IMG/VR virus record: IMGVR_UViG_3300017706_001348
Location: 1-20,677 of that record
DNA from: a virus
Reading direction: 5' to 3' (one strand)
DNA: 20,677 nt
The position numbers and the translations under genes are program-made. This document shows positions 14,694 to 19,574 of this stretch, one piece after another. Each line of letters starts with the position of its first letter. The first letter of the stretch is position 1. The notes under the pieces were generated by a model. That model was not told the origin of the DNA, ran no database searches, and saw only the letters and a list, made by a program, of their open reading frames with translations.

Positions 14694-15393
14694 TTTTTAG
14701 GTTGTTTATAATGTTTGTAATATTAGAGTTGATTTGAGATAATTTAATTTGCTTTTGATAAAAGGGTTCAATATTTGCCCAATTATTTAAGATATACTTG
14801 AAAGCGTTTTCAATAGCCAAATCAGAATCATCACCTTTAGCCTTACAAACAACTTTTAAGTAATTGATTATTTGCTTTAGTGCCTTACCCTCTTGTCCGT
14901 TTATTTTACAAGGGGCATCAAATTCTTTTAAACAAAAGCCATCATAGATGGCAATCATATTTGTATATAGTATATTTTGTTTTTTAATTGGTTTTACATT
15001 TGGTATAGGTTGTTGTATATCAACATTTGCATTATTACTTTTTGACACTTCCATTGTTGGTTTTTTAATATTGCATTGTTCGATATGAACAAATGTTTGT
15101 TCATCTACAAAAGAATACCATTTTGTCCTATCGTATTTGGCCTTATTGTAATTACCGGTTAGTAAAATTTTTTGATTAACAAGTGATGCCAATATCCTTT
15201 TTATTTGGTTGTAATTCCAAAAAGGGAAAAGCGTTGTAAAAGAATCAACAGAGTTGTAAGTCCAAGTTCGGCCATCATTAAAGTTAAGTTCATTGGACTT
15301 GTTTTTCCTAATCCAATACTGAAAGTTCTTAATCATTATGGCCTGATTGACACCGTATTTTTCAGCTAACTCTATATCAAATGAGTATTCCAT
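14632..15393 (-). CDS. Phage replication initiator/replisome organiser (DnaD-like), 253 aa
   Basis: Residues 1-95 form the winged-helix domain of phage replication proteins: FDIELAEKYGVNQAIMIKNF, then RTWTYNSVDSFTTLFPFW, YNQIKRILASLVNQKILL and a wing ending DRTKWYSFVDE. These proteins bind the origin and load the helicase. A polar linker (about 110-150) leads to a helical C-terminal part (about 150-235, with IINYLKVVCK, AIENAFKYILNNWANIEPFY), which resembles the helicase-interacting half of DnaD-like proteins. The last 20 residues are Ser/Asn-rich and overlap the next gene. The start has a long A/C leader of CAAAC repeats. No iteron-like origin was found inside the gene by eye. Confidence 0.82.
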   Translation of the reverse strand: MEYSFDIELAEKYGVNQAIMIKNFQYWIRKNKSNELNFNDGRTWTYNSVDSFTTLFPFWNYNQIKRILASLVNQKILLTGNYNKAKYDRTKWYSFVDEQTFVHIEQCNIKKPTMEVSKSNNANVDIQQPIPNVKPIKKQNILYTNMIAIYDGFCLKEFDAPCKINGQEGKALKQIINYLKVVCKAKGDDSDLAIENAFKYILNNWANIEPFYQKQIKLSQINSNITNIINNLKNGKTKSNSNSIASEILAKYQ

Positions 15394-15425
15394 TTTTTGT
15401 TTTGTTTTGTTTGGTTTGGTTTGTT
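15394..15425 (-). promoter_or_regulatory. CAAAC-repeat leader before the replication initiator
   Basis: The 32 nt before the initiator ATG consist only of A and C on the coding strand, with repeats of AAACC, AAACA and AACAAA ending at ATGG. It is an extended version of the ACCAAACAAAATG leader seen before four other genes. Such an unstructured A-rich leader favours Shine-Dalgarno-independent initiation, which Bacteroidota use. Confidence 0.5.
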
Positions 15426-15448
15426 AAATATAAAAAAATTATTTTACA
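15425..15448 (-). promoter_or_regulatory. Weak candidate promoter for the replication operon
   Basis: The coding strand reads TATATTTA at 15432-15425, one base off the TANNTTTG box. It lies in the only gap before the replication operon. No clear TTG element is found 18-19 nt upstream (the nearest is TGT), so activity would be low or activator-dependent. Confidence 0.25.
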
Positions 15449-15664
15449 TTACTTTAGCCGGTTTAAATTTCTAATAATTTCATCAACGCTAACTTTACAA
15501 GACTTGGCTATGATAGGTATGTATTTATAAAACAAATCACCCTCTTTACATATTTTGTCTATCGTTGGCCTTGTTACACTAAGTTTCCGCATAGCTTCTG
15601 CTTTGCTATCAAAATACAAGGCTATAATTCTTCCGTGTTTATGTGTAGGTATAAATATTTTCAT
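15449..15664 (-). CDS. Small helix-turn-helix protein, possible regulator, 71 aa
   Basis: A 71-residue basic protein. After a first strand (MKIFIPTHKHGRIIALYF), residues about 20-43 read SKAEAMRKLSVTRPTIDKIC. This is a helix, a turn (SVTR) and a recognition-like helix. A second helical pair follows (YIPIIAKSCKVSVDEIIRNL). This resembles small phage Cro- or excisionase-like DNA-binding proteins and could regulate early or replication genes. It lies between a structured intergenic segment on its 5' side and the replication initiator on its 3' side. No exact family is assigned. Confidence 0.6.
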   Translation of the reverse strand: MKIFIPTHKHGRIIALYFDSKAEAMRKLSVTRPTIDKICKEGDLFYKYIPIIAKSCKVSVDEIIRNLNRLK

Positions 15665-15794
15665 AGTATTATTTTAAAAAAAAAGGGGGGGCGTAGCTGT
15701 GGGTTATGCCTTTGTCTTTTTATCCCTTAAAGCAATGGTTAAATTGCTACTTTTAGAACGTGTACTTTGTTCTCGCTACTCACCTTTTTTATGA
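15665..15794 (-). other. Intergenic stretch with possible RNA hairpins and a C7-T9 tract
   Basis: This 130-nt gap has no open frame worth calling. On the transcribed strand it can form AGAAC/GTTCT with a 9-nt loop, and AGCAAT/ATTGCT at 15748-15731 with a 6-nt loop. GTAGC (15779-15775 and again 15750-15746) is complementary to GCTAC (15697-15693). It ends in seven C and nine T (15691-15676) shortly before the next start. AAGGG at 15728-15724 could pair with part of the C/T tract as a weak terminator. Folding was done by eye. Confidence 0.4.
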
Positions 15795-15941
15795 TTAACC
15801 TTGTAGTGATGTTTTAAGTTCTGACAACATCCTTAAAACGACATTTGATATTTCAAACTTGTTAAGGTTGTTCTCGTCATTATCTTTAATAATAAACAAC
15901 TCAATATCAGTTATTTTTTTTCTTAATTTTTCTGTTTCCAT
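15795..15941 (-). CDS. Small hypothetical protein, 48 aa
   Basis: A 48-residue frame starting METEKLRKKITDIELFIIKD and ending LSELKTSLQG. Its ATG is 3 nt after the stop of the SSB-like gene, so translation is probably coupled. The whole sequence is amphipathic helix with Leu/Ile every three to four residues and could form a helical hairpin or a coiled-coil dimer. It has no Cys or Trp. A role with the SSB-like protein is suggested only by coupling. Too short for a family assignment, but the A-rich coding pattern matches the neighbours. Confidence 0.6.
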   Translation of the reverse strand: METEKLRKKITDIELFIIKDNDENNLNKFEISNVVLRMLSELKTSLQG

Positions 15942-15944
15942 AAT

Positions 15945-16469
15945 TTAGAATGGTAAGTTATCTTCGGGGCTTGAAACGAACCCACTCTGTTCGGCCGCCG
16001 AAATTACGTCAAGTGAGTTTCCTTTGGTTTTGGTTTCTGTAAATTCTTTACTGAATTGTGGCTCTGTGTTACCATTAACAAATAGAACAAACCTTTCCGC
16101 CGTTTTAAGCACGTCAGCCTCTGTTGGTTTTAATTCCGGGTTGATAGCGTGGTAATCAACTGAAGCCTTTAACATACTCTGTCTAACAATCTTAATCTGT
16201 ACATCATTAGATTTACCAAATGACATACCGGGACTTGAACCCGCTTGAGGCTTTACATAAACCGGCTTTACTTTTGGAAACTTACCACCGGTGTATTCGT
16301 ATTCAGTTTCAGCACCTACCTCAAATTTGTTTTGGTCTTTATTCTTAGATGAGTACTCACCTACATCACCATTTTGAAATACGATTTCAAATTTAAACAT
16401 TACTCCGTAGTTACCCTCCCAAGTTCCATTTGGGGTTACCGACATTACTTTACTTTTCTTGATTTCCAT
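15945..16469 (-). CDS. SSB-like single-stranded DNA-binding protein with acidic tail, 174 aa
   Basis: A 174-residue protein. Residues 1-75 look like an OB-fold: strands KVMSVTPNGTWEGNYGVMF, KFEIVFQNGDVGEYSSKNK and EVGAETEYEYTGGKFPKVK. A Pro/Gly/Ser linker follows (VKPQAGSSPGMSFGK). The rest includes a helical region (ADVLKTAERFVLFVNG). The last residues, SPEDNLPF, are an acidic tip ending in Pro-Phe, like the D-D-x-I-P-F tail through which bacterial SSB recruits repair and replication proteins. It probably protects single-stranded DNA during phage replication. Together with the initiator it forms the replication module. It is preceded by the ACCAAACAAAA leader. Confidence 0.75.
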   Translation of the reverse strand: MEIKKSKVMSVTPNGTWEGNYGVMFKFEIVFQNGDVGEYSSKNKDQNKFEVGAETEYEYTGGKFPKVKPVYVKPQAGSSPGMSFGKSNDVQIKIVRQSMLKASVDYHAINPELKPTEADVLKTAERFVLFVNGNTEPQFSKEFTETKTKGNSLDVISAAEQSGFVSSPEDNLPF

Positions 16470-16483
16470 TTTTGTTTGGTTTA
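16470..16483 (-). promoter_or_regulatory. ACCAAACAAA-type translation leader before the SSB-like gene
   Basis: The coding strand reads TAAACCAAACAAAA directly before ATG. The TAA is the stop codon of the preceding gene. Same motif as before the genes starting at 16765, 16992 and 19446. Confidence 0.55.
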
Positions 16484-16765
16484 GTTTAATATTCCTTTTG
16501 TAATATTTTTATTTGATTTTTGCAATTCTATTTCTTGTTCTACGTGGGCTTTTAATTCGTGCCAATTAATACCGGAAATATCAAGGGTATCACTAAAAAA
16601 CATATGCACTTTCTCACCAAGAAATGCAGATACTTGTTCGTGGGTTTTTATCAAATTGTTTTTGTGAAATTCAAAGTCTTCTAATGTTTCAATTTCATCT
16701 CCGAAATGTAGTTGGAATAAATATGTATTTCTGTTAGTCCAACCATTGTATTTAGTATCACTCAT
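16481..16765 (-). CDS. Conserved phage protein with NGWTNRNT signature, 94 aa
   Basis: A 94-residue protein whose N-terminus is KYNGWTNRNTYLFQLHFGDE. The motif 'NGWxNRxTWxVxLxxxN' recurs in small proteins of many phages and plasmids, and I recognise it as that family, whose function is unknown to me. After it come a helix (LEDFEFHKNNLIK), another (HEQVSAFLGEKVHMFF) and a helix with Glu/Gln (WHELKAHVEQEIEL). No catalytic residues are evident. Many Lys/Asn residues at the end resemble a flexible tail. It is preceded by the ACCAAACAAA leader and ends just before the SSB-like leader, so it is expressed with the replication genes. Confidence 0.65.
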   Translation of the reverse strand: MSDTKYNGWTNRNTYLFQLHFGDEIETLEDFEFHKNNLIKTHEQVSAFLGEKVHMFFSDTLDISGINWHELKAHVEQEIELQKSNKNITKGILN

Positions 16766-16779
16766 TTTGTTTGGTTTTA
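16766..16779 (-). promoter_or_regulatory. ACCAAACAAA-type translation leader
   Basis: The coding strand reads TAAAACCAAACAAA directly before the ATG at 16765. TAA is the stop of the preceding 71-residue gene, so the same bases end one gene and lead the next. Confidence 0.55.
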
Positions 16780-16992
16780 AGATAATTTGTTAATATCAAA
16801 GTTTACTTTGTTGTTCCAATCGTTGTTTACTATTATATTAGCTTGACCGTTAGATATAAAGTTGATAATAACGCTTCTGTTGATTATTGAATAATCTAAA
16901 TTTAAGTAGTTTGCTATTTTTTTCTGTAAGTTAACCCTGTATTGAGCTCCGTTTAAAACTACTTTGTTGATTTGTCTTTGTGAATTTGTCAT
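16777..16992 (-). CDS. Small hypothetical protein, 71 aa (first gene after a promoter)
   Basis: A 71-residue protein starting MTNSQRQINKVVLNGAQYRV. The first half is basic and helical (residues about 3-30), and the rest contains alternating strand-like Ile/Val/Asn runs (SIINRSVIINFISNGQANII). I recognise no family. It could be a small nucleic-acid-binding protein, but nothing in it proves this. It is the first gene behind the promoter at 17026-17055, so it opens the SSB/replication transcript. Its ATG follows the shared AAAACCAAACAAA leader, which supports the start choice. Confidence 0.6.
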   Translation of the reverse strand: MTNSQRQINKVVLNGAQYRVNLQKKIANYLNLDYSIINRSVIINFISNGQANIIVNNDWNNKVNFDINKLS

Positions 16993-17008
16993 TTTGTTTG
17001 GTTTTAAT
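16993..17008 (-). promoter_or_regulatory. ACCAAACAAA-type translation leader
   Basis: The coding strand reads AATTAAAACCAAACAAA before ATG (16992), inside the untranslated leader of the transcript that starts near 17020. No Shine-Dalgarno sequence is present. Confidence 0.55.
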
Positions 17009-17025
17009 TAATAACTAATGATACA

Positions 17026-17055
17026 CAAATATAAAAAATATTTTTTATATACCAA
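17026..17055 (-). promoter_or_regulatory. Bacteroidota-type vegetative promoter for the SSB/replication genes
   Basis: On the minus strand TTG at 17055-17053 is followed after 19 nt by TATATTTG at 17033-17026, matching the -33 TTG and -7 TANNTTTG consensus of Bacteroidota. TGTATCA follows the -7 box, similar to TTCTATCA in the other two promoters of this window. Transcription should start near 17020-17023, 28-31 nt before the start codon. Confidence 0.75.
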
Positions 17056-17367
17056 CTATTTCATAGAATTTATTTCTTGTTTCACTATCTCTTTTTCTTT
17101 ATGCCGAATAGCATAGGCTTTACCTCTAAGTTCCGGGTACAATTCTTGTAGTTTGGCTCGGCATCTTCTTATAGATTCTGAATTACTTAGCTTGGCTTCT
17201 GATATAACTTTTAACAACTCGTACCCGGTCATATTATGTAAGTCATACCTTTTTTCTTTTAACTCGTAAAACCAAACAGAAGCAAGTAATTTGTTGTCGT
17301 TATCTCTTAGGTGCGGTAACTTGGTCAACAATTCCTTAACCCTATCTTTAGACTTCGCTATTTTCAT
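17056..17367 (-). CDS. Hypothetical phage helical protein with PELRGK motif, 103 aa
   Basis: A 103-residue, strongly basic, helical protein. I take ATG at 17367 (MKIAKSKDRVKELL), which overlaps the upstream TGA as ATGA, rather than the ATG 27 nt earlier inside the previous gene. Key parts are KLPHLRDNDNKLLASVWFYE, LLKVISEAKLSNSESIRRC and RAKLQELYPELRGKAYAIRH. The 'L-R-D-x-D-x-x-L ... S-I-R-R-x-R-x-x-L-Q-E-x-x-P-E-L-R-G' layout is one I have seen in small proteins near phage replication genes in many hosts. The function is not known to me. It is the last gene of its cluster, since the next promoter starts 2 nt before its stop. Confidence 0.7.
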   Translation of the reverse strand: MKIAKSKDRVKELLTKLPHLRDNDNKLLASVWFYELKEKRYDLHNMTGYELLKVISEAKLSNSESIRRCRAKLQELYPELRGKAYAIRHKEKEIVKQEINSMK

Positions 17368-17708
17368 TTTCCAAATGGTTTTAAGTGTTGGCAAGTTTCT
17401 GTTTTATTATACCACCGGCTGTTCTTTGGGTTTGTGTTCATATCGTGTTCTGCAACCCTTTTACTTGCATCTTTATCAAATAACTCAATATCTAATTTAC
17501 TACTATCACTCATTTTTTCGTGTAGCCAATCCGGTATTTCAAACCAAAAATATGGTATATCATCTTCCGGTTCTTCTTCCATCTTTACAAACTTTTTAGA
17601 AAGGAACATAATGTTTCCATCTCCAAATCTGCTATACTGAACAGCATAACATTTATCTGTATCTAATTTTTTTAGGTATTGCGTTCTATCGCATCTGATT
17701 AATTTCAT
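17364..17708 (-). CDS. Hypothetical protein, 114 aa
   Basis: A 114-residue protein beginning MKLIRCDRTQYLKKLDTDKC. It has a mixed strand pattern (CYAVQYSRFGDGNIMFLSKK), an acidic loop (MEEEPEDD), aromatic IPYFWFEIPDWLHEK, and a polar, basic end (NTNPKNSRWYNKTETCQHL). The final part has two His and one Cys but no clear zinc pattern. The TGA overlaps the next gene's start as ATGA. Upstream, a 9-nt gap with AAAACAAAGCT leads from the 59-residue gene. I recognise no family. It belongs to the early cluster read from the 18784 promoter. Confidence 0.65.
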   Translation of the reverse strand: MKLIRCDRTQYLKKLDTDKCYAVQYSRFGDGNIMFLSKKFVKMEEEPEDDIPYFWFEIPDWLHEKMSDSSKLDIELFDKDASKRVAEHDMNTNPKNSRWYNKTETCQHLKPFGK

Positions 17709-17717
17709 AGCTTTGTT

Positions 17718-17897
17718 TTAATAAATGTTACTTCCGTTAAGTTTTCCACCGGATGTTCTTGGCTTTTCGTACACCTTAATCCGTGTATAAAATTGGGACG
17801 CATCTTTCCACCCGGTAACAAGTTCCCAAGCTGTTCTCGTTTCATATTTTACTTTCTTTTGGTTTTGCTTTTCCAACGACTTTTTTGTTTTCCTCAT
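17718..17897 (-). CDS. Small hypothetical protein, 59 aa
   Basis: A 59-residue frame starting MRKTKKSLEKQNQKKVKYET. Its aromatic middle is TAWELVTGWKDASQFYTRIK and its end is SGGKLNGSNIY. It overlaps the previous gene by 56 nt, and the next gene starts 9 nt after its stop. Another frame over the same bases (17705-17845, 46 aa) has ATGA overlaps on both sides. I prefer the 59-residue frame because codon position 1 is purine in nearly three-quarters of codons (against about 62% in the rival) and its sequence looks more like a folded protein (two Trp, four Tyr, Gly turns). The function is unknown. Confidence 0.55.
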   Translation of the reverse strand: MRKTKKSLEKQNQKKVKYETRTAWELVTGWKDASQFYTRIKVYEKPRTSGGKLNGSNIY

Positions 17898-18078
17898 CCT
17901 CGTTTATTTTTGAATCAAAATTTACCACCCTATGTTCCCTGAACGCCACCCGTGTACCCCTTAATTTAGCCTCTTGGTATATGGCCGGTTTACACAAAGC
18001 AAGTAAACACTCTGAATGAAATTCAGCTATAACCTCAATAGAGCCTTTTTTATGAAAATATACTTTAATTACTGACAT
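17842..18078 (-). CDS. Hypothetical protein, 78 aa
   Basis: A 78-residue protein. The first 60 residues look like a small beta-rich fold: MSVIKVYFHKKGSIEVIAEF, a helix with two Cys (HSECLLALCKPAIYQEA), and strands GTRVAFREHRVVNF. The last 20 residues are a charged, Lys/Glu-rich tail (DEENKKVVGKAKPKESKI). It starts inside the end of the upstream gene (10-nt overlap) and its tail overlaps the 59-residue gene. I recognise no family. Early expression from the 18784 promoter is inferred from continuity. Confidence 0.6.
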   Translation of the reverse strand: MSVIKVYFHKKGSIEVIAEFHSECLLALCKPAIYQEAKLRGTRVAFREHRVVNFDSKINEDEENKKVVGKAKPKESKI

Positions 18079-18272
18079 AACTTAGGCCTCCCTACCCATT
18101 CCCACTCTTTTATAGAATGTGTCTTAGGTGTTCTTATTCCTTTTTCCCACTCATCTTTGACGTGGTGAAAATATTTGTAATCTGCATCTAATTTAGCTTG
18201 TTGCATTTCTTCGTATAAATGTGGGTTACCACAATATATATTCTGAATAAGTTTTTCAAATAGTCTGCTCAT
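18069..18272 (-). CDS. Small hypothetical protein, 67 aa
   Basis: A 67-residue protein beginning MSRLFEKLIQNIYCGNPHLY. I use ATG at 18272, because the ATG at 18302 would run 23 nt into the upstream gene and lacks an A-rich leader, while the later ATG follows AATAATCAAACA. Features: helix LYEEMQQAKLDADYKYFHHV, then DEWEKGIRTPKTHSIKEWEW, rich in Trp and His, and a Gly-Arg end (VGRPKLCQ). I recognise no family. It lies in a run of four small early genes with short gaps. Confidence 0.55.
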   Translation of the reverse strand: MSRLFEKLIQNIYCGNPHLYEEMQQAKLDADYKYFHHVKDEWEKGIRTPKTHSIKEWEWVGRPKLCQ

Positions 18273-18279
18273 TGTTTGA

Positions 18280-18504
18280 TTATTTAATATTAAACATATC
18301 ATACACTTCCATAGGGTTTACACCACTACCTTTTCCAAGGTATAGATTAAGTATATGGCATTCCTCTAAGGTTAACTCGGCTACATAATTTTTAGCCGAT
18401 AAGAACTCGCATATAGCGGTATGTATTGATGGAAATTCCAACACATTAAGTTCTGATAATTTTTCTTCGGTAAGTTTTTCGTATAAATTCATTTGATAAA
18501 TCAT
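18280..18504 (-). CDS. Small hypothetical acidic protein, 74 aa
   Basis: A 74-residue acidic protein starting MIYQMNLYEKLTEEKLSELN, with a second possible ATG 12 nt downstream (MNLYEKL). It is mostly helical: VLEFPSIHTAICEFLSAKNY, LTLEECHILNLYLGKGSG and NPMEVYDMFNIK. Small acidic early phage proteins often act against host proteins, but no motif here supports a target. It begins 15 nt after the previous stop and is followed by the 67-residue gene after 7 nt. I recognise no family. Confidence 0.6.
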   Translation of the reverse strand: MIYQMNLYEKLTEEKLSELNVLEFPSIHTAICEFLSAKNYVAELTLEECHILNLYLGKGSGVNPMEVYDMFNIK

Positions 18505-18519
18505 TTAAAGTTGGTTAGA

Positions 18520-18753
18520 TTATTTAAAAGGATAACCCATACAGAAATTGACGTGGTTAGGGTTGACACCGGCTTGTTCAATCAAGCGACAAATTTTTAA
18601 CATAATAGAATCACTACAACACTCAATGTAAATTTTACCATCAATAAACCTTGTTTCTCTGTGTCTAAAATTGTTAGTGATTAAGGCGTGTTGAATAAAA
18701 GCGTAATCTTTAGATGTGTAACTCATTTTGTTCGGAGATGAAATAGAAACCAT
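18520..18753 (-). CDS. Small hypothetical protein, 77 aa (first gene after a promoter)
   Basis: A 77-residue protein starting MVSISSPNKMSYTSKDYAFI. The frame is open further upstream to a TTG at 18786, but that lies in the promoter, so ATG at 18753 is chosen. A second ATG at 18726 is also possible, and both follow AACAAA. Visible pattern: helix SKDYAFIQHALITNNF, strands RFIDGKIYIECC, then helix IMLKICRLIEQAGVNPNHV. The end CMGYPFK is aromatic. The leader from the promoter is only about 30 nt long. No family is recognised. An early host-takeover role is possible but unproven. Confidence 0.65.
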   Translation of the reverse strand: MVSISSPNKMSYTSKDYAFIQHALITNNFRHRETRFIDGKIYIECCSDSIMLKICRLIEQAGVNPNHVNFCMGYPFK

Positions 18754-18783
18754 TTTGTTTTTTTTAATTGTTGTTTGATAGAA

Positions 18784-18812
18784 CAAATATAAAATAAAAT
18801 TTCTATATGCAA
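18784..18812 (-). promoter_or_regulatory. Bacteroidota-type promoter for the 17.4-18.8 kb early cluster
   Basis: On the minus strand TTG (18812-18810), 18 nt and TATATTTG (18791-18784). The flanks ATCATTG on the left and TTCTATCAAA on the right are identical to those of the promoter at 19575-19603 with the same spacing. Transcription should begin near 18780, giving a leader of about 30 nt before the 77-residue gene. Confidence 0.78.
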
Positions 18813-18822
18813 TGATGTAACG

Positions 18823-18966
18823 CTAATTTTCTTGAATGATTTTATACCCGCCCCACCTTGTAGCGTAATCGTATGAAAAAGGTTGTATTCGTTGTAGTTT
18901 ATATAAGCACTCAAATTGGCTTCCTCTAAAGACCTCTTTTTCTTCGTGTAATAATAAGTATATCAT
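18823..18966 (-). CDS. Small hypothetical protein, 47 aa
   Basis: A 47-residue frame beginning MIYLLLHEEKEVFRGSQFEC and ending YATRWGGYKIIQEN. Its ATG overlaps the stop of the upstream gene as ATGA, and it ends 11 nt before the -33 element of the next promoter, so it fills the remaining space exactly. A hydrophobic strand start, a helix with Arg/Gln (LYKLQRIQPFSYDY) and Trp/Gly turns suggest a small folded protein. A longer frame over part of this region (18723-18914) would cross the promoter and is not believed. The function is unknown. Confidence 0.65.
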   Translation of the reverse strand: MIYLLLHEEKEVFRGSQFECLYKLQRIQPFSYDYATRWGGYKIIQEN

Positions 18967-19202
18967 TTGGCTATGGCTTTTGCTAAGTAGTTAAAAAAAT
19001 GTAACACATCGCCATTCTTAAAATCAATTTTGACAAGCGTGTTTCTAATTTGTTTTTGTTGGTTTCTTGGGGCAATCAATATATGTTCAATGACAACCTC
19101 TAAAGGAATATAATTTACACCCCAATCTTTTCCCTCAACCTCAAACGTATAACACCGGTCAATTCCTTTTTCTTCTATTAGTTGGTTTAGATACTTTTTC
19201 AT
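18963..19202 (-). CDS. Small hypothetical protein, 79 aa
   Basis: A 79-residue protein starting MKKYLNQLIEEKGIDRCYTF. A helix leads to EVEGKDWGVNYIPLEVVIEH, then helix APRNQQKQIRNTLVKIDFKN, strand GDVLHFFNYLAKAIAK. The order strand-helix-strand with a conserved-looking GKDWGVNYIPL turn suggests a compact fold. I recognise no family. It lies 4 nt after the previous gene and couples to the 47-residue gene by ATGA. It would be read from the 19575 promoter only if transcription passes the leader terminator. Confidence 0.65.
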   Translation of the reverse strand: MKKYLNQLIEEKGIDRCYTFEVEGKDWGVNYIPLEVVIEHILIAPRNQQKQIRNTLVKIDFKNGDVLHFFNYLAKAIAK

Positions 19203-19206
19203 TTGT

Positions 19207-19446
19207 CTATTTGTTATAATTAAGATTGATTTGTTTTACTATTGCTTTACAGATTTTATTTATTTCTTTCATCCGTTTTATATGCTTGTCTGTAACGTTG
19301 TCCGGGTTCCCTTGTCGTATTAATATTATTTCGGAAACGTCTTTTCTAAAAAGGTTTGAACAAGTGTCATCTAATGTGGCGTTACAGTGCATTTCAAATT
19401 TGCAACTTAGACGAGTTAATTTTTGGTAGTTTTTAATTTTTTCCAT
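19207..19446 (-). CDS. Small hypothetical protein, 79 aa (first gene behind a terminator-bearing leader)
   Basis: A 79-residue protein starting MEKIKNYQKLTRLSCKFEMH. It has three Cys in the first half (SCKFEMHCNATLDDTC), a helix SNLFRKDVSEIILIRQGN and a basic helical C-terminus (DKHIKRMKEINKICKAIVKQ). The Cys/His set (C, H, C, C) might bind zinc but fits no known spacing. The ATG follows an AAACCAAACCAACAAA leader. The only promoter seen upstream lies beyond a 12-bp terminator-like stem, so expression may depend on read-through. I recognise no family. Confidence 0.65.
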   Translation of the reverse strand: MEKIKNYQKLTRLSCKFEMHCNATLDDTCSNLFRKDVSEIILIRQGNPDNVTDKHIKRMKEINKICKAIVKQINLNYNK

Positions 19447-19464
19447 TTTGTTGGTTTGGTTTAA
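19447..19464 (-). promoter_or_regulatory. ACCAAACCAACAAA translation leader
   Basis: The coding strand reads AATTAAACCAAACCAACAAA, A/C-rich, directly before ATG at 19446. A variant of the leader seen before the genes starting at 16469, 16765, 16992 and 15393. Confidence 0.5.
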
Positions 19465-19477
19465 TTAATTATAAGCT

Positions 19478-19567
19478 AAAAAAAAAAGGGGCTAAAATTG
19501 GTTTCTATTGATTTGATTTCCATTTAGGTTAGGTTAGCATTTCAATTATTCTTTATTAACCCCTTTT
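19478..19567 (-). terminator. Intrinsic terminator/attenuator formed with the transcript's 5' end
   Basis: A 12-bp stem (A4G4UUAA with UUAGC4U4) with a 60-nt loop, followed by a run of T (ten T in all, six unpaired). It lies between the promoter and the 79-residue gene. The large loop is unusual for a terminator but the AAAAGGGG...CCCCTTTT core plus T run is strong. Confidence 0.6.
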
Positions 19568-19571
19568 GATA
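19478..19571 (-). ncRNA. Self-terminating leader/small RNA of about 94 nt
   Basis: Transcription from the promoter at 19575-19603 should start near 19571. The first bases contain AAAAGGGGTTAA (19567-19556), which pairs over 12 bp, with one G-U, with TTAGCCCCTTTT (19495-19484). Five more bases (AATTG at 19547-19543 with CAATT at 19500-19496) extend the helix past an 8-nt bulge. The stem is followed by six T (19483-19478). The RNA thus closes on itself, its 5' end being part of its terminator. It could be an independent small RNA or an attenuator for the gene at 19446. All folding is by eye. Confidence 0.6.
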
Positions 19572-19574
19572 GAA

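Noticed and set aside
17368-17394. Earlier ATG (17394) for the 103-aa gene
   Set aside because: It would add 9 residues inside the previous gene; ATG at 17367 forms the ATGA junction used throughout this operon.
18784-18786. TTG start for the 77-aa gene
   Set aside because: It is the end of the -7 promoter box, upstream of the expected transcript start.
18723-18914. Minus-strand 63-codon frame
   Set aside because: Runs across a strong promoter and overlaps two better genes in other frames.
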